This document shows, piece by piece, positions 41,323-49,632 of a DNA stretch of 64,000 bases. This stretch comes from Xanthobacteraceae bacterium. GTDB lineage: Bacteria; Pseudomonadota; Alphaproteobacteria; Rhizobiales; Xanthobacteraceae. Position 1 is the stretch's first letter, and the number at the start of each line of letters is the position of its first letter. The stretch spans positions 806,001 to 870,000 of the forward strand of contig JAMLIK010000001.1 in NCBI GenBank assembly GCA_023954195.1, given 5' to 3'. The notes below the pieces were generated by a model. It was given only the letters and a program-made list of their open reading frames with translations. It was not told the DNA's origin and did no database searches. The translations under genes and the position numbers were made by a program.

Positions 41323-42108
41323 ATGGGTCGCCTCGAAGGCAAATCGGTCATCATCACCGGCGCCGGCAGCGGCATCGGCCGCGCGGCGGCGCTCATGTTC
41401 ACGCGGGAAGGCGCCAGGCTGATCGCGGTGGACCGGACCGACGGCGTCAACGAGACCGTCGCGGAGATCCGCAAGGCGGGCGGCGCCGCCGAAGCCGTCA
41501 CCGCCGACGCCGGCTCGGAGAAGGACGTGATCGCCTTCATCGACAAGGCGCTGTCGGCCTACGGCAAGCTCGACGTGATCTGGGCCAACGCCGGCATCGG
41601 CGGCGGCCTCATCCCGCTTGCCGAACAGACCGTGGAGCACTGGCAGGAGGTGCTGCGCGTCAACCTGATCGGGCCGTTCCTCGCGGTGAAATATTCGATC
41701 CCGCACATGGTGAAGCACGGTTCCGGCGCGATCGTCTGCACCGCCTCGGTCGCGGGCCTCAAGGCCAATGCCAGCGGCCACCCCTACGCCGCCTCGAAAG
41801 CCGGCGTCATCAGCCTGGTGCAGACCACCGCCTATTCGCTCTCCGGCACCGGCGTGCGCATCAACGCGGTGTGTCCCGGCCTGATCGAGACCGGCATGAC
41901 CAAACCGATTTTCGACAACGCCAAGGAGCGCGGCACGGAAGGCAAGATCGGCCAGCTCAATCCGCTGAAGCGGGCCGGCCAGCCGCACGAGCTGGCGGCG
42001 ATGGGTCTGTTCCTCGCCAGCGACGAAGCCTCCTACGTCAACGGACAGGCGTTCCCGGTCGACGGCGGCCTGACCGCGTCGATGCCCTATGCGGGCCGGC
42101 CGATCTGA
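41323..42108 (+). CDS. Short-chain dehydrogenase/reductase (SDR)
   Basis: A second classical SDR, 261 residues: TGAGSGIGRA at about 11-20, Asp in VDRTD after beta-2 (NAD preference), NAG in IWANAGIGGG, the Ser in CTASVAG and YxxxK in HPYAASKAGV. The C-terminal GGLTASMPYAGRPI is typical of enoyl-ACP-reductase-like or 3-oxoacyl reductase-like SDRs. It is divergent from the histidine phosphatase gene and convergent with the EamA transporter gene. Confidence 0.88.
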   Translation: MGRLEGKSVIITGAGSGIGRAAALMFTREGARLIAVDRTDGVNETVAEIRKAGGAAEAVTADAGSEKDVIAFIDKALSAYGKLDVIWANAGIGGGLIPLAEQTVEHWQEVLRVNLIGPFLAVKYSIPHMVKHGSGAIVCTASVAGLKANASGHPYAASKAGVISLVQTTAYSLSGTGVRINAVCPGLIETGMTKPIFDNAKERGTEGKIGQLNPLKRAGQPHELAAMGLFLASDEASYVNGQAFPVDGGLTASMPYAGRPI

Positions 42109-42114
42109 GGCCGA

Positions 42115-43068
42115 TCACAACCCGTCCGGCGGCAGGCTTGTCGCGCTCGCCGCCGGGCGCATCCTCGCCCGCACGCGTTCGCGATAGAACGCATAAAGCC
42201 CGGACATCACGATCATCGACGCGCCGACGATCATCGGACCGTCGGGGGTTTCGCCGAACAGCATGTAACCGAGCAGGATCGCCCACAGCAGCGCGGTGTA
42301 GCGAAACGGCGCCACCGCGGAGATGTCGCCGGCGCGCATCGCCATGATGACGCATTGATAGCCGGTCAGCACGAAGATCGCGGCCAATGCCAACAGCCCG
42401 ATCACGCGCGCGGACGGCTGCGCCCAGCCGCCGAGCGGCACCAGCACCAGCGCGCCCATCACCGTCACCACGACCGTGGTCAGCAGCGTGATGAACAGCG
42501 ACGGAATGGCGGCGGGAACGCGGTTGGTGGCGAGGTCGCGCAGCGTGCAAAACAGCACCGAGACCAGCGCCAGCAGCGCGAAGCGGTTGAAGCCGTCGAA
42601 CCCCGGACGAACGATCACCAGCACGCCGGCGAAGCCGATGCCGATCGCCGTCCAGCGCCGCCAGCCGACCGGCTCGCTGAGCACCACCGCCGCGCCGAGC
42701 GTGATCGCCAGCGGCAGCGCTTGCATGATGGCGGAGATATTGGCGAGCGGCAGATGGACGATGGCGGCAAGAAACGCCACGGTGCCGCCGACCTCGCCGA
42801 TCACCCGCAGCGCCACCGGCCTCACCATCAGCGTGCGCATCGGCCGGATCGCGCGGCGATGGACCGCCAGCGCGGCGATCAGCACGATGGCGAACAGGCC
42901 GCGCACCAGCATGATCTCGCCGAAGTTGATCTCCGACGACACCTGCTTGGTGATGGCGTCGTTCATGGTGAAGCTGGCCATGGCCACCGCCATGAACAGG
43001 CTGCCGCGAAGATTGGGGGAAAGGGCCACGATGGGGTTCGGGTCCGGCGCGCGGAACCGCGCGCCCAC
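42115..43068 (-). CDS. EamA/DMT-family transporter
   Basis: A drug/metabolite-transporter superfamily permease with about ten membrane helices in two EamA repeats (first from LFMAVAMASFTMNDAITK, second from about residue 170). The start is unclear. The frame is open to 43275, but sequence before about 43070 reads as Arg-rich non-membrane shadow. I use the GTG at 43068; a GTG at 43029 or the ATG at 42993 (MAVAMASF) are alternatives and none has a strong ribosome site. The stop is 7 bp from the stop of the convergent SDR gene. Substrate unknown. Confidence 0.82.
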   Translation of the reverse strand: MGARFRAPDPNPIVALSPNLRGSLFMAVAMASFTMNDAITKQVSSEINFGEIMLVRGLFAIVLIAALAVHRRAIRPMRTLMVRPVALRVIGEVGGTVAFLAAIVHLPLANISAIMQALPLAITLGAAVVLSEPVGWRRWTAIGIGFAGVLVIVRPGFDGFNRFALLALVSVLFCTLRDLATNRVPAAIPSLFITLLTTVVVTVMGALVLVPLGGWAQPSARVIGLLALAAIFVLTGYQCVIMAMRAGDISAVAPFRYTALLWAILLGYMLFGETPDGPMIVGASMIVMSGLYAFYRERVRARMRPAASATSLPPDGL

Positions 43069-43139
43069 GGGCAAATCGGGAAACGGCGGCTGGGGAAGCC
43101 AAGGCGCGACCCTGTGCGGACCGCGCCTCGATCGTCGCG

Positions 43140-44252
43140 TTATTGCGCGCCGGCCTTGCGCGCGTATTCCCAGGAGGCCTTCGACAGCGGCACGGTCCGC
43201 TTGGCGGACTCCATCGCCTTGGCGTTGGCGGCGGTGCCGTCGCGCACGCGCCCGGCGATGCCCTGGGTGATGCACGCGAGACGAAACAGGTTGTAGGCGA
43301 AGTACCAGTTGAAGTCCGGCACGTGGTCGCCCGTGACCTTGCAGTAGATCGCGGCGGCCTCGTCCCTCGACGGGATGTTGAGCGCCTCAAGATCGAGGTC
43401 GGCGAGCCCCGGCATGGTCCACTGCATCAACAGATAGGTGAAATCCGCCATCGGATCGCCGAGCGTCGACAATTCCCAATCCAGCACCGCCAGCACGCGC
43501 GGCTCGGTGGGGTGGAAGATCATGTTGTCGAGACGATAGTCGCCATGCACGACCGAAACCCGACGCTGCTCGGGCAGCGTGCGCGGCAGCCACTCGATCA
43601 GCCGCTCGACTTCCGGAATATGCTGGGTTTCCGAGGCGCGATATTGCTTGGTCCAGCGGTCGATCTGCCGGGCGAAATAATTTCCCGGTTTGCCGAAGTC
43701 GCCGAGGCCGATCTCCTGCGGATCGTAGCGATGCAGCTTGGCCAGCGTCTCGATCTTGCTGGTGAAGATCGCGCGCCGCGCCGCCGGCGGCTGGCTCGGC
43801 AGCGCCGGATCCCAGAACACCCGGCCTTCTTCCATCGACATGATGTAGAACGCCGCGCCGATCACCGAATCGTCGGTGCACAGCGCATAGGCGTGGGCGA
43901 CCGGGAAGCCCTGCCTGCCGAGCGCGGCGATCACCCGGAACTCGCGATCCACCGCGTGCGCCGACGGCAGCAGCTTGCCGAACGGCTTGCGCCGCATCAC
44001 GTAGGAACGGCCGGGCGTATCCAGCCGATAGGTCGGATTGGACTGGCCGCCCTTGAATTGCAGGACCGTCAGCGGTCCCGCGTAGCCCTCGACATGCTCG
44101 CGCATCCAGTTGTCGAGGCGGATCTCGTCGATCCGATGCCGCTCCTCGACAGGCTTGGTGCCGGAGTATTCCTCGTCGTTTCTTACGCCTTCAGCCAAAG
44201 TGGCGCTCCGTTTGGTTTCGTCCCGCGGGATGTCGGCCAGCGGGAGCGCCAC
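43140..44252 (-). CDS. Aminoglycoside-phosphotransferase-fold kinase, ACAD10/11 N-domain type
   Basis: A 370-residue APH-fold kinase. Visible are LQFKGGQSNPTYRLDTPGR (nucleotide loop, 64-82), MRRKP with the ATP-binding Lys (86-90), the catalytic loop VVHGDYRLDN (234-243) and the metal-binding LDWE (257-260). It is 14 bp downstream of an acyl-CoA dehydrogenase gene on the same strand. In animals and plants this kinase type is fused to such a dehydrogenase (ACAD10/11, IBR3), and the bacterial homologue LvaA phosphorylates 4-hydroxyacyl-CoA. A role in catabolism of hydroxylated acyl-CoAs is therefore inferred; antibiotic resistance is unlikely. Confidence 0.88.
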   Translation of the reverse strand: MALPLADIPRDETKRSATLAEGVRNDEEYSGTKPVEERHRIDEIRLDNWMREHVEGYAGPLTVLQFKGGQSNPTYRLDTPGRSYVMRRKPFGKLLPSAHAVDREFRVIAALGRQGFPVAHAYALCTDDSVIGAAFYIMSMEEGRVFWDPALPSQPPAARRAIFTSKIETLAKLHRYDPQEIGLGDFGKPGNYFARQIDRWTKQYRASETQHIPEVERLIEWLPRTLPEQRRVSVVHGDYRLDNMIFHPTEPRVLAVLDWELSTLGDPMADFTYLLMQWTMPGLADLDLEALNIPSRDEAAAIYCKVTGDHVPDFNWYFAYNLFRLACITQGIAGRVRDGTAANAKAMESAKRTVPLSKASWEYARKAGAQ

Positions 44253-44266
44253 GATGGGCCGACCCG

Positions 44267-45505
44267 CTATTTCGAAGCCGCCTGATTGGCATACTTCCGA
44301 AGTTCAAGTCTGGCAATGGCGCGGTTGTGGACCTCGTCCGGACCGTCCGCCAGCCGCAAGGTGCGGACGTGGGCGTAGGACTCGGCAAGGCCGGCCTCGT
44401 CGGACACGCCGGCGCCGCCGAACGCCTGGATCGCATCGTCGATGATCCGGAGCGCCATGTTCGGCGCGGCGACCTTAATCATCGCGATTTCGAGCTGGGC
44501 GGTCTTGTTGCCGACCTTGTCCATCATGTCGGCGGCCTTGAGGCACAGCAGCCGGTTCATCTCGATATCGATCCGGGCCGCGGCGATGCGCTGCTCCCAC
44601 ACCGACTGCTCGATGATCTTCTTGCCGAAAGCGGTGCGCGACGACAGCCGCTTGACCATCTTCTCCAGCGCTTCCTCGGCCTTGCCGATGGTGCGCATGC
44701 AGTGATGGATGCGGCCCGGCCCGAGGCGGCCCTGCGCGATCTCGAAGCCGCGGCCCTCGCCGAGAAGCAGGTTGCTGGCGGGCACGCGGACGTTCTCGAA
44801 CAGCACCTGCGCGTGGCCGTGCGGCGCGTCGTCGTAACCGAACACCGGCAGCATCTTCTCGATGGTGATGCCCTTGGTATCCATCGGCACCAGGATCTGC
44901 GACTGCTGCTGATGGCGCGCGGCGTTGAAATCGGTCTTGCCCATCAGGATGCCGATCTTGCAGCGCGGATCGCCGGCGCCGGACGACCACCACTTGCGGC
45001 CGTTGATGACGTAGTCATCGCCGTCGCGCTTGATGCTGGTTTCGATGTTGGTGGCGTCGGAGGAGGCGACCGCCGGCTCCGTCATCAGGAACACCGAGCG
45101 GATCTTGCCGTCCATCAGGGGACGCAGCCACTGGCGCTTGTGCTCCTTGGTGCCGTAGCGCATCAGCACTTCCATGTTGCCGGTGTCCGGCGCGGAGCAG
45201 TTGAAGACTTCCGAGGACCAGCTCACGCGGCCCATTTCCTCGGCCAGCAACGCATATTCGAGGTTGGTCAGGCCGGCGCCGCGAAACTCGTCGTCCTCGT
45301 GCTCGGACGGCGGCATGAACATGTTCCACAGCCCTTCCGCGCGAGCCTTCTCCTTCAGTTCGCCAAGAACGGGAATGACTTTCCAGCGCTCGCCGGCTGC
45401 GTCCTGCTGGCGGTAGATCGCCTCGGCCGGGCGCACATGCTTGGTCATGAACGAGCGCACGCGGTCGAGCCATTCGCGCTGGCGATCAGACATATTGAAG
45501 TCCAT
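44267..45505 (-). CDS. Acyl-CoA dehydrogenase, ACAD10/11-like
   Basis: A 412-residue FAD-dependent acyl-CoA dehydrogenase. Typical segments are [36 protein letters not shown] (FAD/substrate loop), [11 protein letters not shown], the [16 protein letters not shown] helix and the C-terminal [12 protein letters not shown]. It lacks a signal or membrane segment. The ATG at 45505 has GAGGA eight bases ahead; the frame is open further upstream but that part is Arg-rich shadow. It forms an operon with the kinase gene downstream and is divergent from a TetR regulator, with a palindromic operator between them. Confidence 0.92.
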   Translation of the reverse strand: MDFNMSDRQREWLDRVRSFMTKHVRPAEAIYRQQDAAGERWKVIPVLGELKEKARAEGLWNMFMPPSEHEDDEFRGAGLTNLEYALLAEEMGRVSWSSEVFNCSAPDTGNMEVLMRYGTKEHKRQWLRPLMDGKIRSVFLMTEPAVASSDATNIETSIKRDGDDYVINGRKWWSSGAGDPRCKIGILMGKTDFNAARHQQQSQILVPMDTKGITIEKMLPVFGYDDAPHGHAQVLFENVRVPASNLLLGEGRGFEIAQGRLGPGRIHHCMRTIGKAEEALEKMVKRLSSRTAFGKKIIEQSVWEQRIAAARIDIEMNRLLCLKAADMMDKVGNKTAQLEIAMIKVAAPNMALRIIDDAIQAFGGAGVSDEAGLAESYAHVRTLRLADGPDEVHNRAIARLELRKYANQAASK

Positions 45506-45662
45506 CGGAGGATCCTCGCGGTTGTCTTTGCAAAATGAGGGATCACGCCGCCGGCGCGCCCCCCGCGCCGATCCGCGACGAGGTCGCGGCGACATCGGAA
45601 GACCGCGCGAGGCGGCGACCGCGAAACGCCCGATGCGGATACGCATTGACAATTCGCGACTG

Positions 45663-45678
45663 TGAAACGATAGTTTCA
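45663..45678. promoter_or_regulatory. Palindromic operator between acyl-CoA dehydrogenase and TetR genes
   Basis: TGAAAC, four bases, GTTTCA is a perfect inverted repeat in an AT-rich patch, 158 bp from the dehydrogenase ATG and 87 bp before the TetR ATG at 45765. Its position in the shared divergent promoter region makes it the best candidate site for that regulator. Confidence 0.6.
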
Positions 45679-45764
45679 TACAACTGTTTGAATTGCAACC
45701 GCTGGATCCATCCGGGGTATGCCCGCCCCGCATGGCGCCCCCGACGAAGCAAGGCGCGGCACTG

Positions 45765-46424
45765 ATGGCGACCGACCGGACCCGAGCGGCGATTCTCAAC
45801 GCCGCCGAACAGCTTTACGCCGAGCGGGGTTTCTCCGACGTGACGCTGCGCGATATCGTCGCGGCCGCGAACGTCAATCTCGCCGCCGTCAACTACCACT
45901 TCGGCTCCAAGGACGAACTGATCGCCGAACTGTTCGTGACGCGCAGCATCGCCACCAATCGCGAGCGGCTCAAGGAACTGAAGGCCGCCGAGGACGAAGG
46001 CCGTGGCCGCGCCCCGATCGAGGCGGTGTTGCGGTCGCTGGTCGGCCCCACCCTGCGCGGCTGTCTCGGCCCCGATCGGGAACGCGCCACGGCGGCGCGC
46101 TTCATGATCCGCGCCTCGATCGAGGCGGTGCCGCCGATCCGCAAGATCCGCAACCGCGAGATCAGCCATCTGCGGCGCTTCGCAGCCGCGATGGGGCGCT
46201 CCCTCCCCGACGTCGCGGAAGTGGATATCTACTGGGGCCTGCACTTCGCGCTGGCGATGGCGCACCAGACCATTCGCGACGGCGAGCGGCTCGACAAGCT
46301 CTCGGGCGGCCTGTGCGACCTCGACGACGTCGACGCCGTCATCGCGCGCGTCGTCACCGCCGCGACCCTGGCGCTGACGGCGCGACGAACCGGCGCGGCA
46401 GGCGCCAAGGCGCAACGCGCCTGA
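45765..46424 (+). CDS. TetR/AcrR-family transcriptional regulator
   Basis: A 219-residue repressor-type regulator. The N-terminal helix-turn-helix domain is clear: [20 protein letters not shown], then [20 protein letters not shown] and [10 protein letters not shown], followed by a C-terminal ligand-binding domain of the fatty-acid-regulator size with no recognised motif. ATGs at 45732 and 45765 and a further upstream one are in frame; 45765 directly precedes the HTH. Divergence from the acyl-CoA dehydrogenase-kinase operon suggests it controls that operon in response to an acyl-CoA or related compound. Confidence 0.88.
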   Translation: MATDRTRAAILNAAEQLYAERGFSDVTLRDIVAAANVNLAAVNYHFGSKDELIAELFVTRSIATNRERLKELKAAEDEGRGRAPIEAVLRSLVGPTLRGCLGPDRERATAARFMIRASIEAVPPIRKIRNREISHLRRFAAAMGRSLPDVAEVDIYWGLHFALAMAHQTIRDGERLDKLSGGLCDLDDVDAVIARVVTAATLALTARRTGAAGAKAQRA

Positions 46425-46508
46425 GCGCACGCCGGCCAAGCGCCATGTTTTGCGGCTTGCGCTTTGAGGCCAACGATGGCAATCAAATCAGCGCGCAAAT
46501 CGCCGCTC

Positions 46509-46582
46509 GCGGGTGTAGCTCAATGGTAGAGCAGCAGCCTTCCAAGCTGAATACGAGGGTTCGATTCCCTTCACCCGCTCCA
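46509..46582 (+). tRNA. tRNA-Gly (TCC)
   Basis: Acceptor GCGGGTG pairs with CACCCGC, D-arm AGCTCAATGGTAGAGC, anticodon loop CTTCCAA giving anticodon TCC, T-arm GAGGGTTCGATTCCCTT, discriminator T and an encoded CCA at 46580-46582. It is 74 nt long and stands alone, 84 bp after the TetR gene. Confidence 0.96.
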
Positions 46583-46785
46583 GCCTTCTTCTCCCGCCAT
46601 CTCCGATCTCGATAGTTGCCGGCAATGCGTCGACGCTTGAGCGGGTGAACCTGCCGGCGGTTGCACGTTACCGGGCGGGGCATGGCCGTCTCCGACTCAT
46701 CACAAAGATGCCCAACTGCGCACGCAACCAACCCCCAGACGCTTCGTTGAGCCAGCGTTGCTAACAACGAAACGGAGAAGCACAC

Positions 46786-46992
46786 ATGGCACAGGCGCAC
46801 GAACAGCGCGGCGGCTCAGGTAACTTCGCGAATGATCCGAAGCGAGCGGCGGAGGCCGGCCAGAAGGGTGGTCAGCACAGTCAAGGCGTCTCGCATGAAC
46901 AGCACGGCGGTAGCGGCAACAGCAATCCCGGCAACTTTGCGAACGATCGCGAGAAGGCCAGCGAGGCCGGTCGCAAGGGCGGCCAGCACTAG
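46786..46992 (+). CDS. KGG-repeat stress-induced small protein
   Basis: A 68-residue hydrophilic protein made of two copies of a 21-residue repeat, GNFANDPKRAAEAGQKGGQH and GNFANDREKASEAGRKGGQH, each ending in KGGQH. This is the KGG motif of stress-induced bacterial proteins (GsiB/ConE-like, related to plant group 1 LEA proteins). It has no signal peptide or hydrophobic segment and is probably disordered. GGAG lies 11 bp before the ATG, and a terminator follows 13 bp after the stop. Confidence 0.9.
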   Translation: MAQAHEQRGGSGNFANDPKRAAEAGQKGGQHSQGVSHEQHGGSGNSNPGNFANDREKASEAGRKGGQH

Positions 46993-47005
46993 CGAACCAA
47001 CGGAA

Positions 47006-47029
47006 AACCCGCCGTTGAGGCGGGTTCTT
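47006..47029 (+). terminator. Hairpin after the KGG-repeat gene
   Basis: AACCCGCC at 47006-47013 pairs with GGCGGGTT at 47019-47026, loop GTTGA, followed by CTTCC. The T-run is weak, so it could be partial readthrough into the proline-rich gene that starts 19 bp later. Confidence 0.6.
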
Positions 47030-47047
47030 CCAATTTGGGAGATCCAC

Positions 47048-47209
47048 ATGCAGCCGGAGCCTGGACGTCCCCACGATCCGATCCCGATGCCGCCGCCAGC
47101 CCCCGCTCCCGATATCAAGGAGCCGCCGCCCCATGAATTGCCCGACGAGGTCCCCAACCCGAACCCGGACGAAACGCCGAGTCCGCCCGTGAAAAGTCAG
47201 GTGAATTGA
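47048..47209 (+). CDS. Proline-rich acidic small protein
   Basis: A 53-residue peptide with 20 prolines and many Asp/Glu residues (PMPPPAPAPDIKEPPPHELP). There is no signal peptide or hydrophobic segment; it would be an extended, disordered chain. A good ribosome site (GGGAG, 7 bp ahead of the ATG) and its placement after the KGG gene support a real gene. I do not recognise a characterised family; similar proline-rich peptides of unknown role exist in this bacterial family. Confidence 0.6.
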   Translation: MQPEPGRPHDPIPMPPPAPAPDIKEPPPHELPDEVPNPNPDETPSPPVKSQVN

Positions 47210-47284
47210 GCGCGCGTCACGGAAGAGTCGCAATCGCCACGCGCCTCTGAGGATGTTTCGCCATGCGTTGCGAGAAACGGCGGC

Positions 47285-47509
47285 TCAGTCGTCGGCGAAT
47301 TCGGAAAACATCGCGCGCGTCAACCGCCAGCCGCGCGGCTTGGCTCGCGTCGCGACTTCGCCCGGCTGATGCGTCATGATGACCGGCTTGCTTTCCCGCG
47401 CGCGATAAGGCGGCGGCCAATTCGCCAGCCGTGTCCGTCCGGTTTCCGCCGAGGGTGACAACGCGGATCGCAGTCCGCTTCGGACTTGGGGATCGCGGGC
47501 TTTGGCCAT
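47285..47509 (-). CDS. Small hypothetical protein
   Basis: A 74-residue basic protein with no signal peptide or membrane segment. The C-terminal half, LANWPPPYRARESKPVIMTH and GWRLTRAMFSEFADD, looks like a real folded or binding segment. A strong AGGAG ribosome site lies 7 bp before the ATG. I do not recognise the family. It sits in a patch of small genes (KGG repeat, proline-rich peptide, single-span peptide) that may be stress related. Confidence 0.6.
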   Translation of the reverse strand: MAKARDPQVRSGLRSALSPSAETGRTRLANWPPPYRARESKPVIMTHQPGEVATRAKPRGWRLTRAMFSEFADD

Positions 47510-47557
47510 GGCGCAACTCCTGTCGCGTCAGGCTTCCGCAAAGATGTTGAGAAGGCG

Positions 47558-47662
47558 TTAAACGCGACGGCCGTTGTGGCCCGACCGATAGCCGTCGATG
47601 GCGTGGGCGAGGAAAATACCGGCACTCAGAAAACCGAAAAGCGCAGTCACCGTCTCAAACAT
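47558..47662 (-). CDS. Single-span small membrane protein
   Basis: A 34-residue peptide, MFETVTALFGFLSAGIFLAH followed by a charged end (AIDGYRSGHNGRRV). It is one membrane helix with a positively charged C-terminus. An AGGGA ribosome-site candidate lies 8-12 bp upstream. I see no family motif. Small proteins like this are often missed in annotation; the call rests on composition and the ribosome site. Confidence 0.45.
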   Translation of the reverse strand: MFETVTALFGFLSAGIFLAHAIDGYRSGHNGRRV

Positions 47663-48161
47663 TGTCGTCGTCCCTGACCCAGCGGCGTCAGGTAACGGCA
47701 TCGGCCCCCGCACAGTCAAAAGGAAAACCGGAACAATCACGATTCCGCGAGGTGCTGATGATTTTCGGCAACAGGTTGTGGCCGGATCATGTGCGGGCCG
47801 GGTCGCGAGCGTGGCCCCCGCCATGCCACTGTGAGCGGGGTCACAGTTCAAGCCGCCGGCCGGGTCCATCTTTGGCGCGCCTCCGCAATTTACGGAGGCG
47901 ATTTGAGAACCAAAAAATCTTGAATGACGGCAAATTTCATCACGTCATGGGCCGCCGCAACCCGGCGGCCCATTTTTTTGACGACACGCGCCATCCGAAA
48001 TGAATCGTCACGAGATTCGTCGCGCCATTGGTTGACTTTGCCATGGCCTTTCCGCCATAAACCGGCCCAGCCGAACACCCTCTCACAGGGTGCTCGTTTT
48101 ATCGTCACTGATCGCGTCGCCGGCCGCCATTCGGTGGACACGTCGCGTGTGGGCGAGGAAC
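47663..48161. other. Gene-free gap upstream of tRNA-Tyr
   Basis: About 500 bp with no convincing gene. It holds a hairpin CGCCTCCG/CGGAGGCG at 47878-47900 with a 7-base loop, the likely tRNA-Tyr promoter at 48032-48061, and a hairpin CACCCT/AGGGTG at 48076-48092 followed by CTCGTTTT just before the tRNA. The first part probably carries the promoter of the small membrane protein gene on the minus strand. Confidence 0.5.
48032..48061 (+). promoter_or_regulatory. Likely promoter of tRNA-Tyr
   Basis: TTGACT at 48032-48037 and CATAAA at 48056-48061 are 18 bp apart, about 100 bp before the tRNA. The -35 hexamer is close to the TTGACN consensus for alphaproteobacterial sigma-70. A hairpin with a short T-run lies between it and the tRNA. 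Confidence 0.5.
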
Positions 48162-48247
48162 GGGGGAGTGTCCCGAGTGGCAAAGGGAGCTGACTGTAAA
48201 TCAGCCGCCGTATGGCTTCGAAGGTTCGAGTCCTTCTTCCCCCACCA
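48162..48247 (+). tRNA. tRNA-Tyr (GTA)
   Basis: An 86-nt class II tRNA: acceptor GGGGGAG pairs with TTCCCCC (one G-T pair), anticodon stem-loop CTGACTGTAAATCAG with anticodon GTA, long variable arm CCGCCGTATGGCTTCG, T-arm AAGGTTCGAGTCCTT, discriminator A and encoded CCA. It is followed 66 bp later by the rRNA methyltransferase gene. Confidence 0.96.
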
Positions 48248-48312
48248 TCCTCCTGGTCTCTCTCGACAATTGACGGCCTTCCGGCCCCATCGAACCCGTG
48301 AGACAAGGCCGC

Positions 48313-49134
48313 ATGAGCGACCATGACCGAAAGCCGCGTTTTTCACGCGCCCCCGGCAGGGGCGCCCGGCCCGGCGCGCGACCCTCCGGTCCCCGCCGCG
48401 ACCGCGGCTCGTCCGGCGACGACGCGGTGATTCTCTATGGCTGGCACACCGTCACCGCGGCGCTGGCCAATCCGCGCCGGCGCATCCGCAAGCTGTTGCT
48501 GACCGAGAACGCCGCCCGCCGGCTCGCGGACGAGAACATCGCAACCCGCGTCACCCCGGAAATCGTCCGGCCGCAGCAGATCGACCACCGGCTCGGCCCG
48601 GACGCCGTCCACCAGGGCTTGCTGGCGGAGGCCGACCCGCTACCGGCGCCGAGCATCGAAACCCTGCCCGAGGGCGGCATCGTGCTGGTGCTGGACCAAA
48701 TCACCGATCCGCACAATGTCGGGGCGATCATGCGCTCGGCGGCGGCCTTCGCGGTCAAGGCGATCGTCACCACGGCGCGCCACAGCCCGGAGGCGACCGG
48801 CGTGCTCGCCAAGTCGGCCTCCGGCGCGCTCGAACTGGTGCCGCTGGTGCTGGTGCAGAATCTCGCCCGCGCGCTGACCGCGCTGAACGAGCGCGGCTTT
48901 CTCACCGTCGGCCTCGACAGCGAAGGCGGCGAGAACCTCGCGCACGTTCCGTTGCGCCAGCCGCTGGCGCTGGTGCTCGGCGCCGAGGGCAAGGGCCTGC
49001 GGCACCTGACACGCGACACCTGCGCCGTGATGACGCGGCTCGACATGCCGGGCGACATCAAGAGCCTGAACGTGTCAAACGCGGCAGCTCTCTCGCTCTA
49101 CATCTGCACCAGCCGGCTCGGCCTGATGAACTGA
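48313..49134 (+). CDS. rlmB: TrmH-family rRNA (guanosine-2'-O-)methyltransferase, RlmB-like
   Basis: A SPOUT-class 2'-O-ribose methyltransferase, 273 residues. The N-terminal 40 residues are Arg/Gly/Pro-rich, then a substrate-binding domain starts at VILYGWHTVTAALANPRR. The SPOUT core has motif 1 LDQITDPHNVGAIMRSAAAF, motif 2 LVLGAEGKGLR and motif 3 GDIKSLNVSNAAALSLY, which form the SAM-binding knot. RlmB methylates G2251 of 23S rRNA; the exact target is inferred. The ATG at 48313 is preferred to a GTG at 48298. It follows tRNA-Tyr. Confidence 0.9.
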   Translation: MSDHDRKPRFSRAPGRGARPGARPSGPRRDRGSSGDDAVILYGWHTVTAALANPRRRIRKLLLTENAARRLADENIATRVTPEIVRPQQIDHRLGPDAVHQGLLAEADPLPAPSIETLPEGGIVLVLDQITDPHNVGAIMRSAAAFAVKAIVTTARHSPEATGVLAKSASGALELVPLVLVQNLARALTALNERGFLTVGLDSEGGENLAHVPLRQPLALVLGAEGKGLRHLTRDTCAVMTRLDMPGDIKSLNVSNAAALSLYICTSRLGLMN

Positions 49135-49229
49135 GCCCTCCCCGCGACCGGCGCGGCGGGCGTTTCCACCCCGGCGAAAACGCGGTAGCCTCGCAGCAGC
49201 GATCTTGGCCGGCGAACGGAGTGGTCGCC

Positions 49230-49451
49230 GTGACGCAGATTTACGCGCGAAAAATCGCATGGCGGGAAGTCGGCGAGGTCGACAAGCCCGGCCGCTATCT
49301 TTTCAGGTTCGGCTGGCTGACGGTCACCGCCGACGACATCGCCATCTGGCGGGACCATCCCCACGCCTCGTTCACGCTGGTCGCGGTGACGCCGCTGGGT
49401 GAGACGCCGGACGAATTCCGCCTCGGCGCTTTCGCTCTCGGCGACATCTGA
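49230..49451 (+). CDS. Small conserved-looking hypothetical protein
   Basis: A 73-residue protein with KIAWREVGEVDKPGRYLFRF and LTVTADDIAIWRDHPHASFT, a likely small beta-rich fold. It has no signal or membrane segment. The GTG start at 49230 has GGAG 9 bases ahead; a GTG at 49221 overlaps that site, so I prefer 49230. It follows rlmB by about 95 bp on the same strand. I do not recognise a function. Confidence 0.6.
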   Translation: MTQIYARKIAWREVGEVDKPGRYLFRFGWLTVTADDIAIWRDHPHASFTLVAVTPLGETPDEFRLGAFALGDI

Positions 49452-49490
49452 GTCGGGGCGCTTTCGAATTGGGTTGAATCGTTGCAACCT

Positions 49491-49591
49491 GGTCGTTCCG
49501 GGGCGCTCGCATTTTCGCGAGCGAGCCCGGAACCCATAACCACTGCCGGGATTATGGGCCTGCGCCTGAAGAAAGCGCATCCCGGAATGAC
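49491..49591. repeat. Inverted intergenic repeat (family D-like)
   Basis: The element begins GTCGTTCCGGGGCGCTCGC and ends GCATCCCGGAATGAC, with inner hairpins GCTCGCATTTTCGCGAGC and CCCATAACC...GGATTATGGG. It lies between convergent genes, and shares the CCCATAACC core with 10785-10905. It could act as a terminator for both. Confidence 0.75.
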
Positions 49592-49632
49592 GGCGGTGCT
49601 TGGGCTATGCGTCGATCCAATCCGAAATGAGT

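Noticed and set aside
43140-44252. Aminoglycoside resistance kinase
   Set aside because: The operon with an acyl-CoA dehydrogenase and the ACAD10/11-type N-terminus point to acyl metabolism.
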